From Ischnura elegans (taxonomy: Eukaryota; Arthropoda; Insecta; Odonata; Coenagrionidae), in the NCBI RefSeq assembly GCF_921293095.1, contig NC_060253.1, forward strand, positions 95,559,073 through 95,623,072: DNA of 64,000 bases, read 5' to 3'. The notes under the pieces were generated by a model. It did not search any database. It was not told the origin of the DNA and worked only from the letters and a program-made list of their open reading frames with translations. The translations under genes were made by a program, and so were the position numbers. Each line of letters opens with the position of its first letter. The stretch's first letter is position 1. Positions 10,357 through 24,619 of the stretch are shown here, in pieces.

Positions 10357-13300
10357 TCACAGTTTTGAACCTGTTAGCCATGAAAAATTCTGTTGCTTCC
10401 TGTCAGCTGACGGGTTAATCATAACGTTGATGATGCTAGGGCGATCCTTCACCTGTAATTAATATAGTCTATATCATTTATGTGTCAATTGAGCATTATG
10501 AGCATGCGTTTAAAGAAGATTTGTGATGAGTATTGTGGTGACACACAAATAAGCCCATGAAAAAAGGTACACCCATACAATAATCACATGGTAACAAGTA
10601 CCGTCTCAGGGGGTGATGAAGATGGTAAGTTAGTTACACCAAATTCTAAGAATTTCAATATTAAGTCTTCTTTCAGGGAGATGGGAGGCAGTTGGATAAA
10701 TTTGTCCATTTAACCTCGCTTAAATCATCACCATTAGCCACCTATACTACAGTGCACCCATTAGAGTCTGAAGTGCTACGTGTAGATTGGTGTGCATTTC
10801 ATCACGTGTTCATAATATCAAGTTTGGTTATTTTAGAGGCGTTCTCTAGCATTTGGAGGTTGATAGCTACTCTTAGAGTTAGATTTAAGTTGCATCAACA
10901 CTGGCAAGTTCTTCATAAATGCCATCTCTGTGAAAGGCTTGCAATTTGAATTGTACAAATTATCCTGATTCCAACTAAACGATTTGGGAAGCTTATATTT
11001 GCTATAATCAGCAACCAAGTATTACTCACCATTTTCTGTCACTCTAATTTTTCCAAAAGTAACACGAGGCACAACTTGCTTCTGTCAATCTAGGATAAAA
11101 ATTTCATTGCCTCCTCAATTATGTACTTTACTTGATGAGCCTTGTCATTTCCTTCTTTGATGTACACCATATTATTTAGCAAAATTTATGCCAACAGAGG
11201 GTATTACTATGTATGTACGAGGGAGGTATTTTTTTAACATCGATAGCTCAGCAAAAACACCATACAAGCGACAGGCGGGCACTGCGCAAGAAGGGCAATT
11301 GCGCATCCTCCGCACCACACGCTCAAGCCATTTCTGACCGTAAGTTGTTAGTTTAAGGTTAGTAGCAATCTCATTGACTACACTGCCTCAATTGATTCTC
11401 CCGCCAAGTGTGCATTGCGGAGCCAGAAAACTCACTGAATGGCTCCAGCATTGACATGTCTTGACCTTTATGCCTATAGAAGAGAATTTTTCTTTAATTC
11501 ACTGTGGCTAGAGAGTGAAACAGTGTGAAAAATTACGTCCATTCCCATTCAAAACAAAAGAAGAGACATGCAGACTTCTGGAAGTTTTCTGATCCATGAC
11601 AACGCCAGTCATCTCAGCGCTGATGTAGCCCAATTGCTCCTTGACAATTTCATTGGGACACTTTTGATCACCAGCCATGAAATACCGACCTAGTTTCACG
11701 TGACTTCCATCTTTACGCTGAAATGAAGGTGTGGCTAGATTGCAAGCATTTTCAAATGCGCGATGAGCTTCAGGACAAATGCATAATTCATTGAAAGTCA
11801 TTGGCTGCAACATTCCTTGAAGAAGGTATAGTAAAGCTTGTCCAAAGGCACGAAAAATTCCTTAATCGCCGAGGCGATTATTTCAAAAGGATACCATAAG
11901 TGTTCTCAACATTCAGCGATGAAATAATTTTTAATCAATCTTTGTTTCTGATCATGACCCATCGGAGGTTGAAAAAAAAGGCCCTCATACTTTTAATAAT
12001 GGTATTGACATCACCTCTTTTAACCCTTTCCTGCTGGTGCCCACAATAGGAAAACATTTTCCGTGCCACTAGTAGCATAGGAATATTTGAAATCTCTCTG
12101 TGCGGAGCTCTTTTTTGGGGTGAAGTTACTATGGTATTTATGTCCCTCAGATTTGGGACCCAACTAAACAGTGTGTCCGTCCCTTACTGGAACTATATTA
12201 GCAAAAATCCATGGTCGACTTATTTCTTTACTAGTTTTTTTTTCAACCAAATATTACATTTTATTTTAAATAATTTACTCTTCCAAAAGAATTACGAACT
12301 TTTTTTTTAAGAATTATGGACTTTTAAATGGATTTTTAGAATTAATAACAACAAAGTTAGTGAATAAAAAATACCATGACCACCACCCCCTCCTACCTTC
12401 CTATTTAAGCGTAGCGCACTTGATATTTTTGTACCTGATGATGCTGAAAAGGGAAACCGGTACTATTAATAAATGTAAAATTGTGGAAATTGCTCCTGCT
12501 TTTTCATTTTCATTAGTACCTTGAGCATGATTGCATATAGCAGAGAAATATGGGCAATAATGGCATCAGAGTCAACAGGGAAGCATTTGAAACATGGTGC
12601 ACAAAAGAATGGTGCAATGGATTCACAGAGTACGTAACAAGGAGGTCCTGAGAAGAGTGGGAGAAAAGGGAAGTCTCATGATACGCCTTAAAACTAGAGA
12701 TGGGTCGGTCCCAGTGCCTGGTTCTCGGTACTGCCGGTTCTTGCCTGTGGAACCGGTATCGAGAACCGATCGCATACTTTGGTACTTTGGAACCGGCTCG
12801 GAATGGTGGGGAGGATTTGAATTTAGTGCCCAAAGCCGAAATGGTCTGCAGCATATTCTAGGCCAAAAAGTAAAAAAAAAAGATTAAAAAATGCGGCTTG
12901 CTAACACGTGCATTTAAGGGTTCGTCAGTTTGTCGCTCTCACCAACATCGTAACATTTCCGTAGCCACCACCGCTTTCAAACGAGTTGACTTTTAACCAG
13001 CCGCCATCCACAGCATGGAGCCGTTCTTTCAACTGGTATACTGCATACTGGTTCCAAGGTCAAATAAGTCGAATTGTGCCGGATAAAAGTAGTTAGCTAG
13101 TCAAACGAGTCAAATTGTGCCGTTGACGGCACGGCGTCCATTTCAATTCGGCCAGGCGATGTGCCTTCTAAGCATGATATACAATGGTACGTTGAGACCA
13201 ATTTCAGACAGAACGTTCTGTCCCAGTTATGCAATATAAATGAATTTTATAACAGTTAAAGCAAATTTTACACAATCACAATGACATACGATGTTAGGGG

Positions 13301-16300
13301 TGAGGTGCATTCCTCCTCTACGCTTGATGAATGAATGAAGACAGGTTTTATTTGGACAGCTGGTAAATGAAGTTTTGTAAACTTTGGGATGTATGCACTG
13401 TATTTATTTAATCAAGCTGCACATCTGTTTCTCAAAAACTTGTGAATTAGGGTGTGGAACTGATATGAATCATGAGCACTCATTATTTTATAACCTCGTC
13501 TCTTAAGACTACATGCCATAAATGTGTATTGCACATAGAAAACCTCTTAGTATGAACTATCCATGATTATAAAAAAAATATATTTTGTAATACGGCAAAA
13601 AGTGACATATTCAAGGGTAAATAATATTTTTTCTAATAAATTTTTCCACTTGAGTGTTCAAATGAATAAATACACAAGGGTGCAATTTACTAGGGTAAGC
13701 ATGGCCTGTGATCCTGAAATAACAACTTCATAGTACTTACAGATAGTGAGTCTTTGATAGCTTTCACTAATTGTGGTATCGTTTCACAGAAATGGCCCTT
13801 GTGCCCAAAGAGTCCCATCATGGCTTCATAGTGTGTGTTTGCTGACAGGGCTGTGGGTGGATTCCTAATAAAGCAAAAGAACAAAATGAGAAATTTAAGG
13901 GTTTACAATTAATCATGCCACGAAGTAAGATAAAAATGCCAACAACATAAAAACTTACGCGAGGGCCAATTCATCCTGTGATGCTTGAACGCTTGGCCAA
14001 TCCTCTTTAGTGAATCCACTGTAGATTCCATTATTATTGACAATAATGATAATCACTGGTAATTTATATCTAAATGAAATGAGATGAAATAGTTTCCGTT
14101 AAGTTCAATGAAAATCATTATTTAACTTCAGAATGGTCACAAGGATTGATAGGCCTAATATAGGACAATAAAAAAGAGTAAAAACATAAATACTTAACCG
14201 AAACATTGTCTCAATTTCCATGCCAGAGAAACCAAACGCAGAATCACCTTCCACACATATCACTCGCTTGTTAGGAGCATTATGTCTGCACCACATACTT
14301 GCAGCCACAGCAAAACCAAGTCCTACACCCATAGTTCCAAATGTTCCTATAATTTAAAAGTAAAAGAGTTTTAGTAAGCATACTTTTTCCTTGTTGCTTA
14401 ACCTCACATAAGCACAGTGAACAAGCTTATAGCATAGATTCAGTTGGACAAGAAAGCCTTTCATACTTAGTCATTATTCATTAGCAATAATTTTCCATTA
14501 ATACAGAGAAAACCAATGAACTTCCAACAAAATTTAACACCCGTAAAAACCAGGATTCTGAACACTTTTTAGTGCAATTTACTAATTTTAACACACATAG
14601 AACCAGATTGCAGGAGGTAACATGTAACCCATAAAACAATTCCACAAATTAAGGTCATAGCATTTTAGAAAACAACAGAAGGTATTAAACTTAATTGTGT
14701 GTTTTCTTACATAATCTGATACCAATGTGACCTCTTCCATCGAATTATATGCAACAATAGCATAAAGCCTATTAGAAACCAGTTTATGGATTTGTAACCA
14801 GTAATACAGGGTACACACCACCTCGTCATATTCAATTTCCATGACCTTTACCTGATTTCCATTTTTTAAATTTCCCCAATTGATATTAAAGACAAAGCAG
14901 TTGTGAGTAGGGGATTTATGGAAAAGTGCAGAAATTAAGTACAGGAAATGAAGAGAAGTAGCCCCTCGTCAGTGCTACACCCTGCCACTAAGCTCGGATA
15001 GTACAAAATGCCCACTTTGTTGCTCAAATGCAGCGATGCTCTGGGCATTAAACCCCAATTTTCATGTTTTCACCTCTCTTTTCCTGTTTCCTGAATTCTC
15101 CCTGGTCATAATCAAATTTCCATGATGCCCACCCCCAATTTTAATTTCCATAACTTCCCTGACCACTATGAACCCTATAAAAACCATGACATACCACAAA
15201 AAATTTTCAATAAAAAAATTACTAAGCATGTCAAAACTTTCATTAGTAATATAAGTCCATTACAGTATGCAGGCTCCACATTATTAACTTTTTTAAACCA
15301 GGAGGAATTAAATTACCTGCATCCAGACGATGTCTTGGTAATGAATTTAACAGCATGGTCCTTCCAATATCCATCGTGTTAGCACCTTCACTCACAATGA
15401 TGCTGTCTGCAAAGGATAATCATGAATTAAGATAAAAGTTCATTCAGATATATGGAATTTAGAAAGGCCATTAATGTGAGCTAGAAATACACTAGAGTTC
15501 TCATATTTTTCAGGCATGATAGACAGTGTGAATACGTAATTGAAAAGAGATTTACTGCTTTCTCAGCAAAAAAACTGAGAGAAGAGATCTGTCTGACTCG
15601 GTCATTGAAATGTCGGTAGTTATGCAGATCCTGGCCCCGTGGCGATCCCGAGAACTCTTCACTCAGTATGGATTATTGCACACATCAGAATATAAATTTT
15701 GCTGTCTAGAGTGAAGATGTCTAAATTCAAAAGGTGACTGCACCTTTCACAGTTTCACCACCTGGAGGTATGGTATGGTAGGTGGATAATCAATTAGTGT
15801 GAAAACTTCACCAGCATTTGAACATGAAAAGCAGTCACAAAGGCTATTATATCAGTAAAAACATGCTACAATTTAACAACAACTATGAACATGGTGCAAA
15901 TATTTCTAAATAATTTGCATTGATTAATTATAAATGGCTGTAAATCACGAGCAGATTTTTATGTTGAAAATACAATGAAGCATTGTAATCATACTAGTTT
16001 AGACTACATGTACACACAAAATTAACCTGATTACTCAAGTGAGCCACTAAATAATCCTGATTTCAGCATTTACCAAAAAGCAAGTCAACTGAAACACAAA
16101 ACTAAGGAACATACCTAACAGACCTTGTAAGAATACTGATTTTAAAATAAATACTTACCTTCAGGAATGTTTTTGTGAATATTGTGTAACACTGCATAGT
16201 AATTTAAGGGAGGATTTTCATCATTTATTTGATTCTGAAAAATACAAATATGGATTTTTTATACCATTGTTTATGTTGTTTTCACAATACTGATAATTGT

Positions 16301-19300
16301 TCATAACTACATATAAGTACAAACTAAGCAAAAGCTCACATCAAAGCCGAGGTTGGTGGTAATATACATACCTGAACTACCATTTTATTATTGTTGCACT
16401 TTTCTAATAAACTTGTCCACCATGGTGAGTGTGGAGGAACCCACCAATGATTTTTAACAAACAGTGCAGTCAACTCTTTAGCAACTAATCCGGCATCTCC
16501 AAGAATTGATATGGCAGCAGACGAGCTATTATGGAATTCTTCCGGGCAGATATCCACCTTCGGTAACGAATATACAAATACTATGATTTCCATTTGAACA
16601 TTAAGAAATTGAGCAATGTGTGACAAGAGAACAGAGGGGAGGCCAAGTGGGGATCCTCCTCCCTGTGGTGTACATGTACAGATCCTAATTTCAGGGGCCT
16701 GATTGCCCTCTCTTTTATTCACCCCCAATAGGACCACCATTGGCAACTCTTTAAATTTGTTTGCCTCTGATGCAGAGAACCTTAGTAATGAAAGGAGTAT
16801 TCATCACATTCAGTGAGGGGATTTCAGCCCTTTGAGTTTGCCTCTCTCTCTCTCTGATCTGAATGTAGGCTAATAGTGCTAAGTGTATGGTTAAGATGGT
16901 GGATCGATAATGGTAACATGCATATTCTACATTAGTAGGGGAGGGAGTTATTGGTTTTGGGAGGTTGGTCACTCCTGCCTTGGATTAATGCAGAGTAGAG
17001 GGGAGGGGAAAATGAAATCATGCATTGCATATGACACCCTATCAGCACATGATCACAACATCATGATGATCTGACCATTACAGAGCTGAACAGGTCCTCA
17101 AATTACTCTGGATGGTCCGACCAAAAAAAAAACAATTTAAAAAAGCCCATTAAAAAGAGCAAAATTCACCAGAAAAAGTTCTAACATACGAGAAAAACTA
17201 TTTCAGAGCATTTTGATAAAGAGTAACGTAACATTCACATTAGAAAGCATAAAAAATCAATTGAACTCAAATTAAGTAAGACAATCAAGAAAACGAATTG
17301 GTAAATACATATGTCAGCCATCTATGTACATAGTTATGAAAATGCTCAAAATAAAATGTGCACTGTACATCCATTAAATAATTGTTAACATTCACTAACA
17401 ATAAGATATTACATTTCATCCTACAATGTCACAAAAAGTTTCTAGGCCATCTGATCAGTCATCATCAACTAATCACATTGAAGTCATTGATATACATATT
17501 AAATATTAAAAAAACATGACTCATTCATCTGGGCGTGAGAATTTTAAATGTGTTCATAAAAGATTTCATCTATCCAGCAAAATAATTTTCTAAAGAATAC
17601 TACACATATTTTATACAATGAGATCAAAAGAGTATGAGTCAGGGAAGACTTGCCAGGTAAAGCAATTATTTTGTATGAGTTTTGAAATAATGTTGGTTTT
17701 TGAGGAAGAAAAAAATTAATTTGTACATGTTGCTCAGAAATACAAACTGTAAAGGCTGTTGAATCAAATTTTACACTGAACTATTTTTTTTGATCATAAA
17801 ACTTGCTCATAAATCTACATTCACTTGTTTACATGTGACATATGCCCGCTGGGGACCGTCAGTAATAAGTCCGGCTCTCTGAAGTGTTCTACACAGTATC
17901 AACCCACTACCATGGCCACATGAGCTTATGAATGAAATAACAAACTCACCATTCAATAAAAAAGAATTTAATCATACCTCAAGGGATGATACCTAAGCCT
18001 TTCATGCTGCACGCTGCATATATGAGGTGAGGAATTCCTTTGCCAAAGAACGAAAGCCACAGATGTGATGCATCAATTTTCTGATGCAAACAAACAAAAC
18101 CAAAGTATGTATATGCGGCGTGGGGTGGAGGGAGGTGACCGCCACTGATGAAATTGACCCAGCTACGTGGTTGCCCCTCGATGCCCAAATTAACAAGAGC
18201 CCAAGCCCTTACTCGGCCACTCAGATTAACCCTTTCCTGACCCATCCAAGAGGTCAACTGCTGCTAATTGCAGTGATTTTTCCTAAAAAATATTAGTTGC
18301 TTATCTTATAAATCTAAAGACAGAAAATGTGTCTTCTTTTTTTCGCTTATCACATGGGAATTTCAAACAGAGTTCCAGCATTAATATCAACAGAGTTCAG
18401 CTCAATTCCAAATCAGCTGATATGGAATAGAAATATACTTAATCCGTCAACATGAATGTTAGAACTTTGTTTAAAATTTCTTCACGCTCAGAAAAGTACA
18501 GGGAATTCATTTTCAATATTAAAAATCAATGGGAACAACAAATATTTTTAAAAATAAAGCACGGTTATTTCATTCGGTTGCTTTGTCTCAGTTGGGTCCC
18601 AGCCTTAGGACAGGAGCAAACCTATGCCTTCTGTCGACACGAGAGAGCTTCATAAAGAGGAGTGCAAAAAATTTTCAAGGGATGTGAAAGAATTTCCCTC
18701 CATAAGGCTCCAGCATGAAAGGCTAAATTAATTACGTATGCAGCGACAGTATAAAAATTAATGTATAATGGTAGCAAAAAATGGAGAATAACAATCAAAA
18801 CTTTGAAAAAGCATACATAGGTACATATATTGTTTGATATTTAATTTCTCACCTGAATGAATTTCACATCTGGGCTGAACCTGGGAGGTCGTCCAAAGTG
18901 AAGCATCCAATTAAGACGAGCCCCAAACAAGATAATGACATCAGCACTGAGCAACGCCATAGTTCTGGCCGATGAAACACACTGCTTGTGCAAGTCACTC
19001 ACAACCCCCTTACCCATAGGTGTTGGTAAAAAGGGCAGTGTGGTAAACTCAATCAATTTTCTTAATTCATTTTCTGCACCAGCATATGCGGCTCCTAATC
19101 ACAATTCAAGGGAGCCATGAGTAATCAACAGTCGAATAGCTTGATAAACTTGTTTAGACCAGTTTCTTTTTTATTTTGAATGAAAAAAAAACATTAAATA
19201 GATCATAATCTACAATTCCAAACAGTCCAGACTATTTCGTTTCACGTTTTCACTGATATTCTGATCACTACAAACTGCACAAGCCTGTATCACACAATAC

Positions 19301-22300
19301 TTAAATCAATAGCTGAAGCTTTCCAAAGGAGCAAGGTACTCGGCACTACAGAGTTGTAATGCTGTCGTTATGGCCACATGATAATGGATAGTATAAGCAT
19401 GACAAATAAATCAATATTTTTCCATAGTAGACATTACTCTGATCCAAGCATATAAACATGAGAGAGAATGAGCCAGTAGTCGATATTCATGATGCCCCTG
19501 AACACATCCCCACCGGTTCCATAAAAGAGATACAGAGAACACATCCCCACCATCATCTACAGGTGAATGAAATTTACCATTTTCAACTGAAGCTATTTCT
19601 TCGATCTTTGAATGATTGACATCAGGAACATTACTCTCAAAAGGAAAGCATCAAGTTTTGATGACCTTATGCCTTCTAAAAAAAACTACAGCATATACAT
19701 TAGGTGGTAATTTCCATGCAGGCTAATGCTTCAGTGCTGAATTTGAGCATTAAAATATAGGCTAACAAGGACCCTGAGTACAATATGAGAAGTCATATTT
19801 CTCTAACAAAGCAAAGCTAACTTAAAGAAGAGGTATGCATCTTCTTACAGAAAAATTACTATCAAAGGATTTTGTTGCATTTCACCTTGAAACGGTTCCC
19901 TGGTATTACCAACATTGAATACCTTTACTTTTCCATATCTTAAATTAATTTCATGCTCGTTAATTTACTAATTTTGTGTTGCTATTATTCTAGAAGACAC
20001 CTCTAAAAGTTATCTCATCAAATAACGAACATGGGAGACCAACAATCATATACCTTCAGCTTTCATATCGATTCTGTAGAAAATTTTTGGTGTCCATTAC
20101 CGACTTAACAGTCAATCTAATAATCTTAGTCAAGACAGTCAGCTCTAAAAAACCTTCAAAGAATCTTCACCTATGCTCACTGTCAATTTCAGTGTCTATA
20201 CAATAATTTTAGCTTCTAAGAAAAATTGCCAATTGAATATGAGTAAGAGATGGTGCATGCATTCTCACAAAAGGAAAGAGAAAGTATTAGCAATGATAAC
20301 ACTTGGTGACTTCACTTCATTGCTAATATGGAGTCCTTCCACCACATTTAAGCCTCAAGTTTCGATTTAAGCAGAGAAACTAGATTGATTTAAGGTGCAT
20401 ACCGACAGTACCTCACCCTTCATTGATATTATAACATTTATTAAGGACTTGAATCTCCCTACCCATGTTCACCCTTCAGTTTTACTGACACAGTTGCAAC
20501 CTCGGCTTTAGACTTTAGTCAGTTTCTGATGGACCCATCAGGGATGTGCCACCTAGGTGGGCCAATTCCATTTTGTTCAACTTCAGTAGTCAAACTCCAT
20601 TCTGAAGTGATTTGTCCCTTCAAAATACATATGTCCTGACAGGAGTCCACTATAACTGCTACATTTGTGAATCGCATCTTAATTAATATGACCTCTTAGC
20701 TCATCCTATGAAAATGCAACCTATCAAATCACCTCTGCATACTGTGCCCCTTACAACAAAGTAATCTGTCGAATTCATTATATCGCGGTTTTGCCAGAAC
20801 AATCACTTTATTCAGTTATGGAGCACCATATGAATGATAATTTATGAATGGAATGTTCATATATTGAAGATAAACCTGTGAGTAAATAAAGTATCAGGAA
20901 AAATCACCACTTCTACACCAAATAAGATTTTTCCAGACATTTTCATCATCTTCCCTGACATTCCATTACTTTCCATGAGATGAAAATCCAAGACTTTAGA
21001 GGTTTTCTAGAAGAATCACCACTTGGTATTAGAAATATTCTTTCCATAATCATTTGATGCAGAATTCAGCTTATTTAAATGTGAACAAATAAAAAGTAAA
21101 ATCCATCTTAATTGTCAATCATAGGAACAATAATATAGTGGCTGATCAAAGAGGTGGGTTCAGAAGGAAGTGAAAATTTGCACAGCTAATATGGGAAGTA
21201 CCCACGGGAAAGTCTGGTTTTTGAAAGAAGTGGCCAAGTATAGAGGAGACTGTGGAATGGAGATGGCTGTTATCGTTAAACAGCAATAAATTATGGATGC
21301 AACAGCATGCAAACATGCAACAAGAGTGACCATGCAAGTGTGTCATACATTCAGATGGTAAAGACATTTCATTTCTGACAAAGATAATTATGGGGTATGA
21401 TTTATTAAATGTATTATTGATGCATATGTGCCTAGCAATGTAGTGTAGCTTTCACTATTCCAGAGAGAAAAGCAAAAACAGATACATAATTGAAACTGGA
21501 AAGACAATATATATTCAGGACCATTTTCTAAGCTATGCAAATTTCTTGGTTTCTGCACAATTCTTTCTCTGCATTTATCCCACTGGTTCTGTTGAAATTC
21601 TAGATCCTTTTTAGGGAGGAAGAGTAAGAGAGGGAGAATTAAGAGGATATGTGACAAATTTGAGAAGAGATGGATGCATAATCCAACAAACAAATACAGT
21701 AGATTCCGGTTAATCGGGACATATCGGGAATTGTCCACTTTGCCCCAATTAAGCGGCTGCCCCAATTAGGCGAACTCTCTTGTATATGGGCATAAAAAAC
21801 TTTGAAATGGTAGAAAGAAGACTAAAAAATTATTATAATGCAACATGAGTTTATTAAAATATTAATTTGATTAATAAATCAGCGAGTTTAGTTAATTTAT
21901 TATCATTTTTAAGAATTATAACGTTTTCGTCAAAAATATTTTTCACAGCCATGGGCGACGCTGAATGAATGTCTTTTACTAAGTCCTATTCTCTTACTGA
22001 TACTATAACAACCCACTTTTCAAAATAAAAAATCTTTTGAGCTTTCAAAATAGGGCAAGAATAGGAACATTTGTGAAAAATAAGAGTAAATCAAAAGAGA
22101 AAAAAAAAAATAGTATTCTGAAAACAAATATTTAATTTCGTCGCAAGTATAGAGTCTATGTCGCCGACTCATGGCCCAATAAAGCGGCATGCTGTCCCAA
22201 GTAAGCGGAGAATACTCTGGGATATTCCTCTATTGGGTTCTGTTCTTCAAGATCTGCCCCAATTAAGCGGCTGCCCCAAGTAACCGGTGGACCCATTAAA

Positions 22301-24619
22301 CGGAATCTACTGTATATGTAATCGGAAAGCAGATAATCAGCACTTTACCATATCCATGGCATGGAAAAAATTGGCATGCTGTATTGATGATGTAAGAGCC
22401 ATTACAGAGATGCACAGGCATTAGAAGAAACTTCTACGAGATATGTAAAGGAAAATGGCCATATATGAGATCCAAATAATTGAGAAGAAAACTAGGATAT
22501 AAGTACTTGAGAATGGAGTAGAAGAGAAGAGGCTAATACCAACAATAAACTAAAAACTTAAGAGTGTGAAAGAGTTCTGTTACACAGGAAGCTGAGAGAC
22601 CAGTGGTTGACAGAAAAGAATGAAATATGTAGTATAGTACGGGCAATGAGGACTCTATAAAAAAGAATATAGTCATAGCTAGCAAGGAATACTTCTGCAG
22701 GAGTAAGGGCTAAATTCATTGCAAGTTACATCAGGAGCCAATTTCTTCATCGTAGTGAGGGACAGATAATGAAAGCAGAGAAGTCAAGGGTGGAAACATT
22801 CAAAATGTGGATCTATGGCTACAGGGTTGTGAAAATTTTTAAGGGGGCCCAACCCAAACATAAACATCTCCTAGCACAAGAATTTTACTTTAAGAAAGAG
22901 CCCAGCATATTACATTTTCTTAACTAAATACCTACTTTTAAAAAATCGTGGTCATTGAAATTAATTACCAATATCTTTGAAAATTAAGCCCAGGAGGGGT
23001 GTTGAATGGCGAAGGAATTGGCAGGGAAGGTGAGCCAGCTGCTGGACCTGTGCAGTGAAACGATGAATGTCAAATGGATTGACTCAGTTTTGAGGAGTCC
23101 ATGAAGACCGTGAGGCTAGTCTTCTGAAAACCAAAGAAGATGAGACTTCTAATGGACAGTATGGTCTAATAAAGGCAATAATTAAAGGAAAAGTTGACAG
23201 GAATAGAAGCAAAGGAAGACCTCTCATGAGATATAAAGGGTACGTGATGAAGTATTAGGCACATAGCCAAATTGGGGGGGAAACTTTGGGGGTTTCAGCC
23301 CTTCCCAAAATTTGTTGTGGCTCCTTGTGGCAACTCCTCATGATACATCTCCTCAGAAGGCCAGTAGCCCACGGGTGCCTCTACTCTGATACTCGAATTT
23401 TTTTCTCTCGAAGACCAAGAAACCCTCCCTCCCCCAAAGCAAATTTCTGGCTATGTGCCTGGGAAGGATGTACTTAAGTAAGGCGGCATGAATGACTGAA
23501 AATGTTACGTGATATTAGATTAGAAGGCAGATGTGTCAAATCCATCTCTGGACTGCCATTCATTAAAATATATCTTTACACTACCTACAAGATATAATAT
23601 TAGAAAAAATCTTTTAAGTCAATTCACCTTTTCCCACTATTACCAACGGTCGTTTAGCTTTCATTATTAAGGCTGCTGCTTGGAGAATGTCACCCGGATT
23701 GGGATAGCAAAGAGGCGGAGGGGTCACCTGGGAGTAAAGAAAAACTTCACTTCTGTTGACACTCTGAGACAACATATTCCCAGGAAAATCCAAATAGCAT
23801 GCCCCTGTATAAAGAGATGAAAAATGAATTAAAAAATTAAATACACAGGCTATATGTAAAAATAATCACGTTTCTGATATTATTTAAATCTTCATGAGAA
23901 GGAATTTCAAAAAGTCACCATTTGTAAATTAAAACATCATACCTGGTCTTCCATAAGTTGCTAACCGCACTGCTTTTTCAACATGCAACGGTATGAGCTT
24001 GGGACTTGGTGGGCGAGCAGTGTATTTACAATAGAGTCTGCAAGCTTCTACCTGAGGATACTCCTGAAACCCACCAACAGCCTCATGATCTTGAGGACAA
24101 GAGCCACCGATTACCAAGAGGGGCCTAGGCATCAGACACACCACAAAGATAAGAAATATAATCGATGCCAAAAGTTGATAATGTTTCGCATTCAAACAAA
24201 AATAAGTTTGAGGTGCAAAGGGGCATAATTGATTATGTTACGATGAAACAACATCTTACCAGCAGTTCACCTGAGCATTTGCCATTCCTCCTATTACATG
24301 AAGCAAGCCTGGACCTGAAACGACCAAGCAAACTCCAGGTTTCTTGGTAAGGTACCCAATTGCTTGGGCAGCGTAGCATGCCGCCTGTTCATTTCTCATT
24401 CCCACATACTTGATACCAACTTGCTGAATCGCAATGCTTAGCTCAATTACTGGGATACCAACTATTCCAAATACATATTCAATACCCTGCAAAACATATA
24501 CCTTGTTAAAGCTCTGACTGCGAATGTGATTGGTTTCAAAAAGCAGACAAGACGTTTAAGCTTACCTGTTCTTTCAAGGCTTCTGCCAGGATTAAGTTTC
24601 CGTCCATCTCTTCGGACAT
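10357..24619 (-). CDS. HACL1: 2-hydroxyacyl-CoA lyase, peroxisomal, 12 exons
   Basis: A thiamine-diphosphate enzyme that cleaves 2-hydroxyacyl-CoA to an aldehyde and formyl-CoA in peroxisomal alpha-oxidation. Exons (minus, 5' to 3'): 24566-24619, 24260-24486, 23943-24124, 23628-23804, 18853-19094, 16372-16557, 16159-16234, 15317-15406, 14199-14346, 13959-14069, 13741-13864, 10357-10452. The total is 1713 nt, or 570 residues (human 578), and all junction phases agree. The start [18 protein letters not shown] is the first in-frame Met before conserved [11 protein letters not shown]. The conserved cofactor Glu is in [11 protein letters not shown] (about residue 51). The ThDP/Mg motif runs from GDSAFGFSG (about 445) to NNNGIY (about 471). 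PTPMGKGVV and [12 protein letters not shown] are also present. The protein ends WLTGSKL, a classic PTS1. It is head to head with CROT. The gene appears intact. Confidence 0.96.
10453..13740 (-). other. HACL1 intron 11 (3.3 kb), with repeat-like sequence
   Basis: Holds no gene that I can name. Minus-strand open stretches at 11508-11813 and about 10833-11018 look protein-like but match nothing I recognise. A TTAACCCTTTCCTGCTGG word near 12017 resembles the ends of TTAA-flanked elements elsewhere in the window. At 12700-12800 there is a cluster of ggaaccgg/ccggttc words next to ctagagatgggtcggtcc, which looks like the end of a hAT-like element, but no matching far end was found. Confidence 0.4.
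18226..18731. mobile_element. Degenerate TTAA-flanked (piggyBac-like) MITE
   Basis: The left end reads TTAACCCTTTCCTGACCC. The right end, read in reverse, is TTTAGCCTTTCATGCTGG. Both resemble a third end at 12017 (TTAACCCTTTCCTGCTGG) and a nearby word at 17996. A gggtcccagcc word lies inside the right arm, as it does in the better element at 40308. Decay is heavy. The element sits in HACL1 intron 5. Confidence 0.3.
21697..22312. mobile_element. Tigger/pogo-like MITE in HACL1 intron 4
   Basis: Ends read CAGTAGATTCCGGTTAATCGG and, in reverse complement, CAGTAGATTCCGTTTAATGG, each flanked by TA. Subterminal words ccccaattaagcggctgcccc occur near both ends. Length is 616 bp and no transposase is seen. 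The end sequence and TA duplication fit the Tigger/pogo branch of Tc1/mariner. Confidence 0.85.
22560..23255 (+). mobile_element. Decayed LINE 3' fragment
   Basis: Broken reading frames resemble the end of a non-LTR retrotransposon ORF2: about 22790-22830 reads like [12 protein letters not shown], and about 23165-23240 reads [20 protein letters not shown], the typical C-terminal phrase of such proteins. Many stops and frame changes are present. No clear tail or target duplication. Lies in HACL1 intron 4, antisense to that gene. Confidence 0.5.
23257..23460. mobile_element. Small MITE in HACL1 intron 4
   Basis: Starts AGGCACATAGCCAAATTGGG and ends CCAAAGCAAATTTCTGGCTATGTGCCT, giving imperfect inverted ends of about 25 bp around a 204-bp element. 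It directly abuts the LINE fragment. The superfamily was not determined. Confidence 0.6.

Noticed and set aside
16336-16746. 136-codon frame that extends HACL1 exon 6 upstream
   Set aside because: Protein similarity begins only at VDICPEEF (16557) after an AG; the upstream part is intron read-through and the downstream part passes the donor.
21388-21765. 125-codon minus-strand frame
   Set aside because: It overlaps the left end of the Tigger-like MITE and has no conserved motif; it is read as chance.
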